Program-made: the position numbers and the translations under genes
From: Zeus faber
Taxonomy: Eukaryota; Chordata; Actinopteri; Zeiformes; Zeidae
Reading direction: 5' to 3'
NCBI GenBank assembly: GCA_960531495.1
Contig: OY482848.1
Span: forward strand, 31,929,177-31,993,176
DNA: 64,000 nucleotides
In this document: positions 18,319-35,754 of the stretch, piece after piece
Numbering within the stretch: the first letter of the stretch is position 1
How the letters are laid out: each line of letters starts with the position of its first letter
Notes under the pieces: model-generated
What the model was told of the DNA's origin: nothing
Database searches by the model: none
What the model saw: the letters and a program-made list of their open reading frames with translations, nothing else

Positions 18319-18650
18319 GTGTGTACCGTGAATTACACACACAGAATAGGGGCCTTTCTGTGCGGAGTTGGCGTGTTCTCCCAATGCTCACATAGGGTTT
18401 CCTCCATATAACATATAAGAACCCCCACTAAAAACATGCACAAGAAACATCGTCTGACCAGCGGTTGAAGTTGGTCCCCGGGCGTTGTAGGCTGCCAACT
18501 GTTTGTGGCCTGCCCCCGGAGGAAGGACAAGCCTTAATGGGAAAAATGCAGAGAAGCCATTTCACAGCCTGCATGTGTGTGTGAGTCAGCCGTAGCTGCA
18601 CGTAATGCATGTGTTGTGGTGTGGGTGTGATAATGAAAGACAAGCTAAGG
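18319..18650 (+). mobile_element. SINE-like retroposon, copy 2
   Basis: Diverged copy of the family at 10316. Shared landmarks are GGAGTTGGCGTGTTCTCCCA, CCCCCACTAAAAACATGCAC, CATCGTCTGACCAGC and CCCGGAGGAAGGACAAGCC. Confidence 0.6.
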
Positions 18651-18659
18651 CTTGTCCAG

Positions 18660-20640
18660 TTTAATCTTAAAAACTACAAAGGGCGGTGAAGGACGCTGAA
18701 CGGACATACAGGAACACAGTGGAGCTACAGATGGAGCAATGGGACACCAGACTCTTGTGGCAGGGGCTGTGGAGTATTACTAACTACAAGAGCAGCTTCT
18801 CCCCAGCCACAAGTGTGTACGCATCCCTAGCCAAAAAATTGAACACATGACGTCAGGAGGGCTTTGATGCGTGTGAACACCAGGAAAGATGGCATAACTG
18901 GGCGAGTACTGAAGACCTGTGCTAATCAGCTAGCCCCTGTACTCATTAGAATATTCAACGCCTCCCAGGCCGAGTCGGTAGTCCCGTCCTGCTTCAAGAG
19001 GTCCACCATCATCCCTGTGCTGAAGATGGCCTCTCCAGCCTGCTTGAATGACTATCGTCCGGTGGCCCTCTCCTCAGTGGTCATGAAGTGCTTTGAGAGA
19101 CTGATTAAGGATTACATCTGACCTCCCTCCCCCGCATCATTGACCCGCTGCAGTTCGCATACCGGCCAAACAGATTTCCAGACAATGTGGTCTCCCAGGT
19201 ACTGCACCCCACGTTCATGCACCTGGATGGCCAGAAGGGGAGCTATGTGAGATTGCTGTCCATTGACAGTTCAGCTTTCAGTACCATAGTCCCCACGAGA
19301 CTGGCTGTCAAGCTGAGGGAGCTAGGACTGGACACTCTGCTGTGTGCCGGGATCCTGGACTGCCTTACAACCAAGCCACAGGTGGTTAGGGTGGGGAGGC
19401 AGACATCCAGCTCCCTCACCCTGAACACAGGATCCCCCCAGGGCTGCATCCTCAGCCCCCTACTGTACTCCCTGTACACACATGACTGTGTGGCGAGGTC
19501 CAGCACCAACACCATTATAGAGTTTGCCGACGATACCGTCAGGGTGGGGCTGATCACAGACGATGACGAGAAGGCCTACCATGAGGAGGTGGTTAATCTG
19601 TCACTCTGGTGCCAGGACAACAGCCTTCTCCTGAACGTCAGCAAAACTAAGGAGCTGACTATGGACTTTAGGAGAGGATTACAACCGAGGACGGATGCGC
19701 CGTTGATGATAAATGGGACTTCTGTCGACAGGGTAAGCAGCTTCAAGTACCTGGGTGTCCACATCATGGAGGACTTAACATGGACTATACATACAGACAC
19801 TCTGGTGAGAAAGGCGAGCCAGCGTCTTTACCACCGCAGACAGCTGAAGAAATTCAGGGTCTAGGTGAGGATCATCAAGTCCTTCTACTCTGGAGCAGCG
19901 GAGAGCATCCTGATGGGCAACATCACTGCCTGGTTTTGGAAATGTACTGCTCAGGAGAGGCAGGCCTTGCAGAGGATGGTGCGTTCAGCTGAAAATATCA
20001 CTGGAACTACCCTCCCCTCCCTGCAGGACTTACACACCAGGAGGTGTACTAGCAGAGCCCGCAGGATCATGAAGGATCCTCACCACCCCAACAACGGACT
20101 GTTCCAGCTGCTGCTGTCGGGCAAGCACCTGGGATGGGAGTTTCTTCCCTCAAGCCATAAGGACTGTGAACGCTGAACTCACCAGGGGCCTTCACTAAGA
20201 CACACACATAGGCCCCACTGCCTTACTGTACTCTATGTTGCATAGAGTACTCTATGGTGTACTTTATTCTGCCCCTGTATCACTGTACTTGCGTATAGCA
20301 TACTGTGCTGTATTGCTGTTCCATGTTACTGTACTGTATATCTAAACACGCACTACCTCACTTTATTCTCACGCCATTAACTGCACATAATCCGTATACA
20401 CTATAGTCTATTCCATTTATTTATATTTTGTATTCCCACTTAATATATTACCATTTTTACTAACTGAATTATGTTTTAGGAAACAGTTAGTTCAGTGAGT
20501 TTAGTCAGTTAATTAGCTAGCTACTGTGCCAGTTATTACTTATTGTGCATAATCCTTGGGTGCGTTGCAATCTCATTTCACTATATGTATGCTCATATGT
20601 ATATGTATGTGACAATATAACATCTTTAATCTATTGATGC
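18660..20640 (+). mobile_element. 5'-truncated L2/CR1-like LINE
   Basis: It opens inside ORF2, between endonuclease and reverse transcriptase (MEQWDTRLLWQGLW). RT text follows: CLNDYRPVALSSVVMKCFERL at 19040-19110, SPQGCILSPLLYSLYTHDCV at 19430-19490, the catalytic EFADDT near 19521, and SKTKELTMDFRR. The frame is broken near 19120 and at a TAG near 19862. The RT motif A reads LLSIDSSAFS, one residue short of the family form. The 3' UTR ends at about 20640 in a TAACATCTTTAATCTATTG-like tail. Clade assignment within the L2/CR1/Rex group is tentative. Confidence 0.75.
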
Positions 20641-24369
<3,729 letters not shown>

Positions 24370-24380
24370 TCGGTATCGCG

Positions 24381-25146
24381 CTTTTTCGTGCTCATAGTCA
24401 CAAATGTATCTATTGAATTGTGTCCCGCAGCATAATGTCTGACTTTTTTCGTGCTAAACAGAATTAAATTTAAACAAATTCATTTGAATGGGGAGATTTT
24501 CTCTGATTTCTTCCTTGGTGGACTGAACGACATTCAAACCAATACAATTAAATCGGGAGATTTTCTTTGACTTTAGAAGGGGAGGGCAATGGTGTAGGTT
24601 TAGTTAGAAACCGGAAATTCGTTACATTTGGGGGCATACATTAAGCGTGGGGTATTCCCTCAGGAAATTCATGTCGGAAACACTCTATTTAGTGCATTCT
24701 GGTGAACTTCTATGTACCAATTTGTGCCTTATCTGTATCAATTTATAATGGAAATGTCTTGAAAAAATAAAAGTCCTCTGCCTTCACTGGGGAGGGGGGG
24801 TACATACAGTGCACCCTCTAGTTATTTATACATCAAATTTAACTGTATATAAACAAATGTAACAAACGGTAAATGCGGTGTATCATGGATACTCAGATTT
24901 TTCCAATTCTTAAATTGGAGAAAATCTCCCAATTTAAATGTATTGGTTTAAATGTCCTTCAGTCCAGCATGAAAAAAGTCTGAGAATGTCCCATTATTGG
25001 CATGAAAAAATCTTTCCATTCAAATTAATTGGTTCTGTTTTAATTAGTTTAATTAGTTTCGTTCTGTCTCTGTAGAATGAAAAAAGTCGGACAACTTGCC
25101 AACATGACTCAATAGATACATTTTTGTAACTATAAACACGAAAAAG
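24381..25146. mobile_element. Long fold-back element in SERCA intron 3
   Basis: The left arm (about 24381-24580) and right arm (about 24912-25146) are inverted copies. CTTTTTCGTG at the left tip matches CACGAAAAAG at the right tip. The inner motifs CAAACCAATACAATTAAAT and GGGAGATTTTCT recur in reverse at the right arm's inner edge. The loop of about 330 bp has no coding potential. It is non-autonomous with no clear target duplication. Confidence 0.65.
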
Positions 25147-25482
25147 TGTAAACTGGGAGAGCCATACATTCTAACATTAAAAAAATGGCTCTCCCCCCTC
25201 CTCGTGCCCCTCAGTTGGCTGTTCATTGAAGGCGTCTTACAATTATGTGTGCACACGCCCGGGGTTCAATCAGAGCCATTGTGGTATGAGCTGGACGTTA
25301 TTGCATTTGTTAGGTTTTGTATAAGGAGTATACTTCAGTTTATTGAGGAGAATTACCTTTTCATTTATGTCTATTATACCTAGATTCGGACGAGAAGGTT
25401 GATACTTATTTCATCCTTGTGTGTCAGTACCAAGATCGGGACAGGCTGCATGTTAACTGTGTTAGCACAATGCAAGGCCACA

Positions 25483-26032
25483 GAGGGAATCAACTAGCCT
25501 AGCTCCTGTGGAATTAGGGAATCAACTAGCCTAGCTCCTGTGGAGTTAGGGAATCAACAAGCCTAGTTCCCGTGGAATTAGGGAATCAACTAGCCTAGCT
25601 TGTGTGGAATTAGAGAATCAACTAGCCTAGCTCCTGTGGAATTAGAGAATCAACTAGCCTCACTCCTGTGGAATTTGGGAATCAACAAGCCTAGTTCCCA
25701 TGGAATTAGGGAATCAACTAGCCTAGCTCTTGTGGAATTTGGGAATCAACAAGCCTAGTTCCCATGGAATTAGGGAATCAACTAGCCTAGCTCTTGTGGA
25801 ATTTGGGAATCAACAAGCCTAGTTCCCATGGAATTAGGGAATCAACTAGCCTAGCTCTTGTGGAATTTGGGAATCAACAAGCCTAGTTCCCATGGAATTA
25901 GGGAATCAACTAGCCTAGCTCTTGTGGAATTTGGGAATCAACAAGCCTAGTTCCCATGGAATTAGGGAATCAACTAGCCTAGCTCCTGTGGAATTTGGGA
26001 ATCAACAAGCATAGCTCCTGTGGAATTAGGGA
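25483..26032. repeat. 32-bp minisatellite, about 17 units
   Basis: The tandem unit is 32 bp, beginning GGGAATCAACTAGCCTAGCT. In the middle of the array two variant units alternate: one has CTAGCTCTTGTGGAATTTG and the other CAAGCCTAGTTCCCATGG. This gives a 64-bp higher-order repeat present about five times. There are no spacers. The stretch 25147-25482 before it holds nothing recognised. Confidence 0.93.
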
Positions 26033-26433
26033 AATTTATGCGATACATCTTGCGTCATAAAAGCAAGATCTTAGTTGTTTTAGAATAAGAATACATTCTT
26101 ATATCTTCAAGATAGCCAAAAAAGTGAATTTCCCGACTGACTGGAGTATCCCTTAAGGTTGTAACCTAGTCAAGAACCCCGACTATTGTGAAAGGGGCTT
26201 TGTGAGACATTATGCCAAAAGTTAAAACGCAAAGTTGGTATTCAATGTGGCAGTTTAGCGCATTATTATATTTTGTTTGTGTTAGTCTCCCCTTCTGGTT
26301 GGTTTGTCAGATAACGTGCAGATCCACTCCAAGTCCATGGAGTGATAGGAGGAAATACAGAACTTCAAATAAGAATCAACCCTCTTCACGCATTGATTTC
26401 TGGTACGTATGCGCTTGGCTACAGATTATTCTA

Positions 26434-26688
<255 letters not shown>

Positions 26689-26893
26689 TCATTCAAGTGG
26701 TTTATTTAAACTGAATGAATATGAATATGAAATAAATATCAGAATAATGAATGAAATGAATAACAGTGCGTTTGGAGGTTGGCAATGCCTGGTAACCATC
26801 AAGTGAAAGGGGAAAAAAAACTGGAGGTTTAGAAAAGTGAGATAAACAAAGAGACTGAAAGCGAGGTGCTGGCGAGGGATAAACATATCTCAC

Positions 26894-26911
26894 CTTCTTC
26901 CGCCGGCAACT
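26894..26911 (-). CDS. atp2a3: SERCA coding exon 2, 18-nt microexon
   Basis: This 18-nt exon (AGTTGCCGGCGGAAGAAG) lies between CACCTCCAG and GTGAGA. Joined to exon 1 (ending in G) and exon 3 (starting GC) it reads ELPAEEG, the conserved SERCA sequence. An 18-nt second exon is a known feature of vertebrate SERCA genes. It was located by frame and splice-site logic. Confidence 0.9.
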
Positions 26912-27377
26912 CTGGAGGTGAACGGAAGAGTTGGAAATATAGACAGGAAATGTGGGGGAGGGGAAAAGGAGAAAAGGTGATATGTTATTACACTGGAATC
27001 GCATTTTTCCATTGTGGTTGGCGTGATGGTCCGATGTTGTTACTCAGCTGTTTTGAGGGACATTTAGATTCAAGAAATGACATTTGTGGGTTTTTTCTAC
27101 ACCGGGTGTTTGGCAAAGTGGGTAAAAAAAGAAAATGTACACTTTTTCCCCCACCCATATTTAAAAGGAATGACCTAGTTTCAATGGTAAACATCGAAAA
27201 TGCTCACAAATTATGTTTTGGCATGATAATTTAAATAGCCAAAGCAGAAAAGACATTTTGGGGTGAAAAGAAAATATAAAAATGACAGCCCACTTATTTT
27301 TTTACTAAATATTGCGGTTAACCCTCGTACCCAACTTACATCTGATCCAGAGATCAATTCCACAATTTTCAGTGTCA

Positions 27378-29387
<2,010 letters not shown>

Positions 29388-29584
29388 ACATTACATTTAG
29401 CAGACGCTTTTATCCAAAGCGACTTACAATTATTCAAAAACTGATGGACGCAGCCATCAGGAGCAATTAGGGGTTAAGTGTCTTGCTCAAGGACACTACA
29501 GCATGCTAGCAGGAGGAGCCTGGGATCCAACCAGCAACCTTGAGATTACTAGACGACCAGCTCTACCTCCTGAGCTACCATCCC
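29388..29584 (-). mobile_element. tRNA-derived SINE, reverse copy
   Basis: Reverse-oriented copy of the element at 34050-34251. It shares AGCAGACGCTTTTATCCAAA, GCGACTTACAATTATTCA, GTGTCTTGCTCAAGGACAC and the tRNA-like head (CCAGCTCTACCTCCTGAGCT in reverse). Confidence 0.8.
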
Positions 29585-29689
29585 CACACCATATTGGTGC
29601 CCCACCGGCAAAAAGACTTGTCTCCCCCCCTAAACCTTTACCTGTGGGTAGACACTCCCACACTGTGAAACGCAGTTGCACTTCCTCCC

Positions 29690-30520
29690 GACACAAATTA
29701 CAATTTTCCGAGTTCCCATGGAATGCAGCATCAGTTCCTGCTGTCGGAGTTTGGAGCAACCAATCAATCCTCTCTGATCGGACAGTTTATAAACTGTTTA
29801 TAATTTGGGAGTTTGTGTCCTAAATTCCCTTGTGTGCCGTGTCGCGCAATGATGACGCAGTAGTGCAATGACGGAGTGGCAATTGTCTGTGCCCAATCAA
29901 TACTCTACAAGGTTTTCATGTGACCATTTGGTGCCATGTCGGGCGATGATGACACAATGGTGACGACTCTGTGACCAATTACAGTTTTCCGAGTTCTTGT
30001 GAAACGCAGTCTTATTTCTTACAAACACGAGTTACAATTTTCCGAGTTCCCATGGAATGCATGAAAGGCTACTGCTGTCTCTTGTCTCGACCCGACACAG
30101 ATCCTGCACGAAGTAACCAACACACACCAATGAGTCTACACCGCGCACCTTGCCCCATGCGAAAGCCCTCCCAGAGCCACACCCTGAACAAATATAACAA
30201 ACTGTATGTTGATGTCACAAAGCGCCCACTCCACCAACCCAGGTCCCTTCGTTCAGCTACGAGGGGCAACGAGTATGTCGGCCTCGAGTCCTTCAGAGAA
30301 TTTGTTTTCACTAATTCCTGCTTAAAATATAGGCGGATCAGATTTGGACCACAAAATGTCTGAACTGCCCCGAATCCAGTGATACTTCATTCATGTCCGT
30401 GGGTTCTGCAGTTGCTGTGTGCCAGACACTTTCAACTGGAAAAATGCCAAGGAGAAAAATGAAAATAAAAATCTGAACGAAAACAATAGGGTTGCAGGTC
30501 TGTGGGCTGGACCCCTAATT

Positions 30521-30556
<36 letters not shown>

Positions 30557-31540
30557 CAGGGTACAGTTTGTCCAATTGTGTTTAATAAGTATTACAGTTT
30601 CCTGTTTCTGTAGTTTTCTCTGAAACGCAGCACAATTTTCAAAGTTCACATTGAACATTGCATCAGCTACCCAGTCTGTTGTCTCACTGTGCGGTCTGTG
30701 GAAATAGAGCTGCCCGCTCAATGACGGACAGGTGACTCTTTGATGCCCTGTGGGGCAACTATGACGGAGTGACGTAATGACGCGGTGACAACTTTCTGTG
30801 ATAATTTATAATTTTCTGGGTCCTAGTTTACCGATACGTTTCGAGTAAATGAAACCAATCATGGACTGCCACAGTTTGTATCTTACAACTTCCTTGAATC
30901 CTGCAAAGTAAGGATAGGACACAACGCCGCATCTAACACGGGATTAGATGCGAACAGAATGCCTTCATTTACAAAGATACCAAAATAGTTAAAATATCAA
31001 ATCGAACAGCCCCATCGACAACAAGCAGGTAAAACGATACACAGACACCTACGCACGCACAGTTTGTAACCACTACAGAGCAATGGAATCTACACTAAAC
31101 AGATAGCATGATGTGAACGTGCGTTCGGAGCCACAACCTGCCCATATATAATGAATTTGATGATGATGTCACAAAGCGTCCTTCTCCACAAACTCATCTC
31201 ACTCCATTACCCGACCGGAAGTTTTTGAACCTTGACGTGTGAGCGATGCGCGAATGTGCTCTACTTCCGGTCAAATGTTCTCACTTTTTCACTAATTCCA
31301 GCTCCGAATGTAGATCAACATGGATGAAACTTGAATCACAAGATTTCTGAGGCGTCCCTGTTCTAACGGGACCTCAACCGTGTTCGTGGTTCCAGCGGTT
31401 GTCGTGTTCCGCACTTTAAGCCCGAAAAATGCCATGGAGATTAATAATTCATAAAAATCTGAACAACAACAACTCTGCGGGCTGAACCCCTGTTAATAAT
31501 ATATAATAATAATATATAATAATAATAATAATAATGCAGA
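29690..31540. repeat. Diverged large tandem duplication with (AAT)n ends
   Basis: Segments near 29935-30555 and 30740-31535 share an ordered set of landmarks. These are a GATGAC/CAATGACG stretch, CAATTTTCCGAGTTC or TAATTTTCTGGGTCC, GATGTCACAAAGCG, TTTTTCACTAATTCC-like text, GAAAAATGCCA and TAAAAATCTGAAC. Each ends with CTGGACCCC or CTGAACCCC and an AAT-rich array (30525-30555; 31495-31535). The motif ACAATTTTCCGAGTTCCCA occurs twice in the left part alone. No protein was recognised. Confidence 0.55.
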
Positions 31541-31920
31541 AAAAACATATATATGCATATATATATATCTCCATAGAATATAATTCTTCAAATAGGCCTT
31601 CTCAACTCTACAGCAGGAAGATGCTTGCCACTAGCGTTATAACAGAGGTTACACACTGATGCTTGACTGTGATTATAACAGTTGTAATGAAACTGGTCAA
31701 AAAATGTGGCGTGTACGCATTAAAAAAGCCTTGCTAAACACCAGAAGCAAAGCAGGTTAGGGGTTGTGAAATGACTAAATCAGACGTATGCCAAATTGAT
31801 AATCCCATAAAAAAAATGCTCACTGCGATGATATCTGGATAAAGTGGTCAGTATAGGCTGTAGTGCTGAATCATAGCTAATAACATAATAGCATGTAGCT
31901 TGTCTATGATAACTGGCAGT

Positions 31921-31921
<1 letters not shown>

Positions 31922-31983
<62 letters not shown>
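31922..31983. repeat. (AAT)n microsatellite
   Basis: About 20 AAT units, giving a poly-Ile artefact frame. Confidence 0.95.
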
Positions 31984-31987
<4 letters not shown>

Positions 31988-32459
31988 TAATCCTTTCGCA
32001 GCCGAACAGGTTGTTCAGCTCCAACCTCGATCCTGCCGCCGCTTACCGATGCAACTGCCGCGTCCTACTATCACCACGGTTGCATAAATCAGACGATCAA
32101 AGCACCATGTGGTTCTGGGCGGTTAAACACCGTTATGTTCTTTCTTCCCCCAAAAATATAGGAATCCTCTTCAAAGCGGGCTGTACATCATGATGAGTGA
32201 GGAATCTCCAAGGTGGTTATTGAAAACGAATCCGATTTTTACGCCCAAAAATTTGAAATCCGCGTCGGTGACCAGATTCAGACTGAAGCAAAGTAAGGTA
32301 TTGATTCAGGCCTATTATTAACGTTCAGGACTGATCTAGTTGTAATAATTCCTGATCTAATTGCAAAGAAACTACGGCTGCTCGCTGCACCCAGGCCACA
32401 GAATGGAAGTGATTAGCGGACGGTATTTGCCTTTCCCCGTCGTTGCAGCAATTCGAGGG

Positions 32460-32760
32460 CGCTCAAACCAATCGGAACTGAGAGAATTCCATTGACGCGG
32501 TGAGAGGGCCAATGGGAGGTCGGGAATTGTCTTTAGTCCCGCCCTCCAGAGGGGGGTCTGTTCTCCAGGCAGTCCCGCCTCCCTGGCGAATCTTAGCCAT
32601 TCGTTGCGTTGTGCGTCTACTATCACGCGTCCGATTGAGTTGAGAGCCAATCACAGTCCACATCTGGCGGGATTGGCGGCGCTTTGAACCAATCGAGACG
32701 CTACTGAGGAAATGGAGGCGGGATAGTACTTTTTTCTTTTTTACAAGCGACAATGTGGAC
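32460..32760. promoter_or_regulatory. CCAAT-box cluster in a GC-rich island
   Basis: Four CCAAT pentamers (32468, 32509, 32647, 32689) and one ATTGG (32672) fall within about 230 bp of GC-rich DNA. Multiple spaced CCAAT boxes are typical of NF-Y-driven promoters. It could be the distal promoter of the minus-strand Ca-ATPase or of an unrecognised transcript on either strand. No start site or coding exon could be attached to it. The open frames here are not credible proteins. Confidence 0.4.
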
Positions 32761-33412
32761 AGCGGCCGTCTTCTCCTTCTGACGCCCATCTGTCTCTCGT
32801 CTCTTTCTGAATGCATACGATTTTAAAGGTTACATTCTTCTACATAATTGGTCATCTTTCCAGAATTACGACTATTTCTTCAGGTTTCTGTTGACTTGTC
32901 GCAGGTATGCAGTGGGCGTATCACTATTTCTGCATTGCTGGTTTTCCCTGGTACTTATAGCTGACTATTCCTGGGCTACTCCTCTATATTTTCAACATTT
33001 AATAAAGGGTATGTCGGTAACCAAATTGCAAGTTTATGAGGAAAATATGATGAAAATAGTAATGTACGAAAATCACACATTAAATCACATTGAAACAGTC
33101 ATTTAATGTATTTGTGTTGTGAATGTGCTTGTCCACAGTATGTGCCATCTACATTATTGATCCGCCTTTCATGTCAAGAATGCACTGAATGAGGTTGATT
33201 TGAAGTTTTTTTATGTAATCGTGGTACTTGTCATGTAATCCACCCAACACAGATGGATTTCACTTTAATATGTAAACAATAGCCACAAAAAAGACGTACA
33301 ATAAGCCTTTCCCCCCTTTTTCAAATCTTTTACCATAACAACTGTGTATGTTTAAAGCAATATGGAAGTTTTGTAGAACATTTGACTGTATTAGTCATTA
33401 CTTTTACTATTA
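32761..33412. other. AT-rich stretch, nothing recognised
   Basis: No exon, transposon end or RNA gene was seen. Confidence 0.4.
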
Positions 33413-33555
33413 CATCGTCATTTAGCAGGTGCTTTTGTCCAAAGGGACATACAATTATTCACACACTGATGGACGTAGCCATCAGGGGGCAATTGGCGTT
33501 AAGTATCTTGCTCAAAGGAACTTCAGCCTGCTAGCAGCTACCTGTGTTCCTTACC
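33413..33555 (-). mobile_element. tRNA-derived SINE, truncated reverse copy
   Basis: Partial copy with CATTTAGCAGGTGCTTTTGT, ACAATTATTCACACACTGAT and AAGTATCTTGCTCAAAGGA. The tRNA-like head is missing. Confidence 0.65.
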
Positions 33556-34049
33556 GCCAGGGGTGGACTGGTAATCTTGCATACTGAGCATTTAGAATAG
33601 AAAATAGAAATAGAAAATAAAAAGTCCAACAGCCTGCCCATAAAGCAGGGACAGCAGCCCATTGATTTTATTCAAAAAATACCAGGGCCAATTTCTTGTC
33701 CCAGTCCAGCCCTGCTTACCTCTATATACGTCCATATACAGACACTCACTTTCACGAGAAGCTTCTGGGATCAATGGTGCATTGCTGGGACAAATCGATC
33801 TACAGGATAAGTCATCGTGGAGGTGAGAAATACTCCCTTCATTGATGACTGATACCCTCCGTTGTGTGCTACAGAATCATTTTTTGATATACTGTACATG
33901 CATGGGATGTCTCCGCCTTTGTTCATACAGTCAGATGTGCAAAACCTCCATATTGGTTGGACCCTGCCTTTTAGCTTATGTTTCCAAATGATTTCCATCC
34001 AATTCAAAACTTTTAGTTTTGTATAAAATGTCTACAAAAGGTTTGAAAA

Positions 34050-34251
34050 TGGTAGCTCAGGAGGTAGAGCTGGTCGTCTAGTAATCCAAAGGTTGCTGGT
34101 TCGATCCCAGGCTCCTACTGCTAGCATGCTGTAGTGTCCTTGAGCAAGACACTTAACTCCTCATTGCTCCTGATGGCTGCGTCCGTCGGTGTTTGAATAA
34201 TTGTAAGTCGCTTTGGATAAAAGCGTCTGCTAAATGTAATGTAATGTAATA
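34050..34251 (+). mobile_element. tRNA-derived SINE, full copy
   Basis: The head carries an A-box-like TGGTAGCTCAGGAGGTAGAG and a B-box-like GGTTCGATCCC at tRNA-like spacing. The body contains GTAAGTCGCTTTGGATAAAA. The tail is (TGTAA)n. This places the strand as plus and identifies the 29388 and 33413 copies as reverse insertions of the same family. Confidence 0.85.
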
Positions 34252-34343
34252 AAAATGTTTGTGAGCCAATCATACCGAGGCAAACAGATAAGACAAAACA
34301 CAGAGAGTAGTGTGGTGTAGTGTTGTTTAAAAAAAGGGGACAT

Positions 34344-34349
34344 TTTAAT
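34344..34349 (-). terminator. Candidate poly(A) signal of pold4 (ATTAAA)
   Basis: Sense-strand ATTAAA lies 130 bp downstream of the pold4 stop codon. No AATAAA was seen between the stop and the SINE at 34251. Confidence 0.35.
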
Positions 34350-34478
34350 AAAATCTTAAGAGTGGAGTACAAATGCAAGAGAACATGTGATTAAATACAA
34401 GAGAACGATGGGAATTATTTTGTCATCTGCAGCGCTTTCTTTTTCTCTTGTGTGCCCACCATCTTCACATCCTCAACC

Positions 34479-34503
34479 TCACAAGGGGTAGTCGCTCCAT
34501 AAG
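34479..34503 (-). CDS. pold4: pold4 coding exon 4 (C-terminus)
   Basis: The terminal 25 coding bases follow the acceptor CTTTCAG. With the two bases left from exon 3 they read SLWSDYPL then TGA (34481-34479). The p12 family ends in LW..YPL, which identifies this short exon. The spliced coding length is 342 bases including the stop, i.e. 113 residues against 107 in human p12. Confidence 0.85.
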
Positions 34504-34615
34504 CTGAAAGTCAACAAGACAGAATAATTACACTTCAATATACTGTGTTAATATTTATCTCTATACATAAATGTGTGTGCATGTTTGCTTAGGTTAACAG
34601 AGAAATATATTTATA

Positions 34616-35493
34616 CACCAATCAGCCACAACATTAAAACCACAACTAATATTGTGTCGTTCCACCTCGTGCTGCCAAAAGAGCTCTGACCAGTCCAGGT
34701 ATGGACTCCACAAGACCTCTGAAGGTGTCCTGTGGTATCTGGCACCAAGACGTTAGCAGCATCCTTTAAGTCCTGTAGGTTGCAAGGTGGGGCCTCCATG
34801 GATCGGGCTTATTGTTCCAGCACATCCCACCAATGCTCGATCGGATTGGACCCTAACCTTGGCCAGCCACATGATAGAGAGAAAAAATGTGATTCATCAG
34901 ACCAGGCCACCTTCTTCCATTGCTCCATCGTCCAGTTCTGATGCTCACGTGTCCATTGTAGGCACTTTCGGTGGCGGACAGGCGTCAGCACCCTGACCGG
35001 TCTGCGGCTACGCAGGCCTATACTTAGTAAGCTGCATTGCACTGTGTGTTCTGACACCTTTCTATCATAGCCAGCCTGAACTTTTTCAGCAATTTGTGCT
35101 ACAGTAGCTCTTCTGTGGGATCAGACCAGAAGGGCTAGACTTCACGCCCCACGTGCATCAATGAACCCATAGGCGCCTATGACCCTGTCACTGGTTTACT
35201 GATTGTCCTTCCTTGGACCACTTTTGGTAGGTACTGGGAACACCCGACAAGATCTGCTGTTTTGGAGATGCTCTGACCCAGTCGTCTAGCCATCAGAATT
35301 TGGCCCTCGTCAAAGTTGCTCAGGTCCTTAAGCTTGCCCATTTTTCCTGCTTCCAACACATCAACTTCAATAACTGACTGTTCACTTGCTGCCAAATATA
35401 TCTTATATATACCTTGACAGGTGCCATTGTAACAAGATCAGCAATGTTATTTACTTCACCTGTCAGTGGTTTTAATGTTGCGGCTGATCAGTG
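34616..35493 (-). mobile_element. Internally deleted Tc1-like element (second family)
   Basis: Termini CACCAATCAGCCACAACATT and, reversed, CACTGATCAGCCGCAACATT are flanked by TA at both ends. Transposase remains on the minus strand run [15 protein letters not shown] with [11 protein letters not shown] (35395-35177), and then EQWKKVAWSDES. The text jumps from just after the first catalytic aspartate to NPIEHWWDVLEQ, so the middle of the catalytic domain (including the second aspartate) is missing. It ends with a C-terminal piece near 34799-34650. It lies in pold4 intron 3 and is about half the usual length. Confidence 0.88.
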
Positions 35494-35494
35494 T

Positions 35495-35508
35495 ATGTGT
35501 GTGTGTGT

Positions 35509-35582
<74 letters not shown>
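35495..35582. repeat. (GT)n microsatellite
   Basis: Imperfect GT array directly against the Tc1-like element's right end and 11 bp from pold4 exon 3's donor. In the pold4 sense direction it is CA-type. Confidence 0.95.
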
Positions 35583-35593
35583 TGGTACAGTAC

Positions 35594-35705
35594 CTCTGGT
35601 TGTACTGGGGATGTGTGTTTGTATGCATGAGCAGCTCTCTAATCTCCTTGGGTGGGTCTAGCCCGTGAAGCTGTGCCCTCTTCCACCTCTCGAGTCTACT
35701 GATAC
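35594..35705 (-). CDS. pold4: pold4 coding exon 3
   Basis: This 112-nt exon has acceptor AACTCCAG and donor CAGAG|GTACTG. It encodes ISRLERWKRAQLHGLDPPKE then IRELLMHTNTHPQYNQ. This aligns with the conserved C-terminal half of p12 (TRLQRW, GL-PP). The start completes the Gly of CTG from exon 2. Confidence 0.9.
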
Positions 35706-35754
35706 CTGGAGTTAGGGAGGGATGGAAGGATCAACTGATATAGATAGATGGATG

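Noticed and set aside
25483-26032. Possible CRISPR-like array
   Set aside because: Units are contiguous 32-bp tandem repeats without spacers, in a vertebrate intron.
26689-27234. Several 65-120 codon frames around SERCA exon 2
   Set aside because: They overlap the true 18-nt exon or lie in intron; composition is AT-driven.
32372-32816. Minus-strand frames of 92 and 117 codons in the CCAAT island
   Set aside because: Arg-rich text produced by GC-rich promoter-like sequence; no motif.
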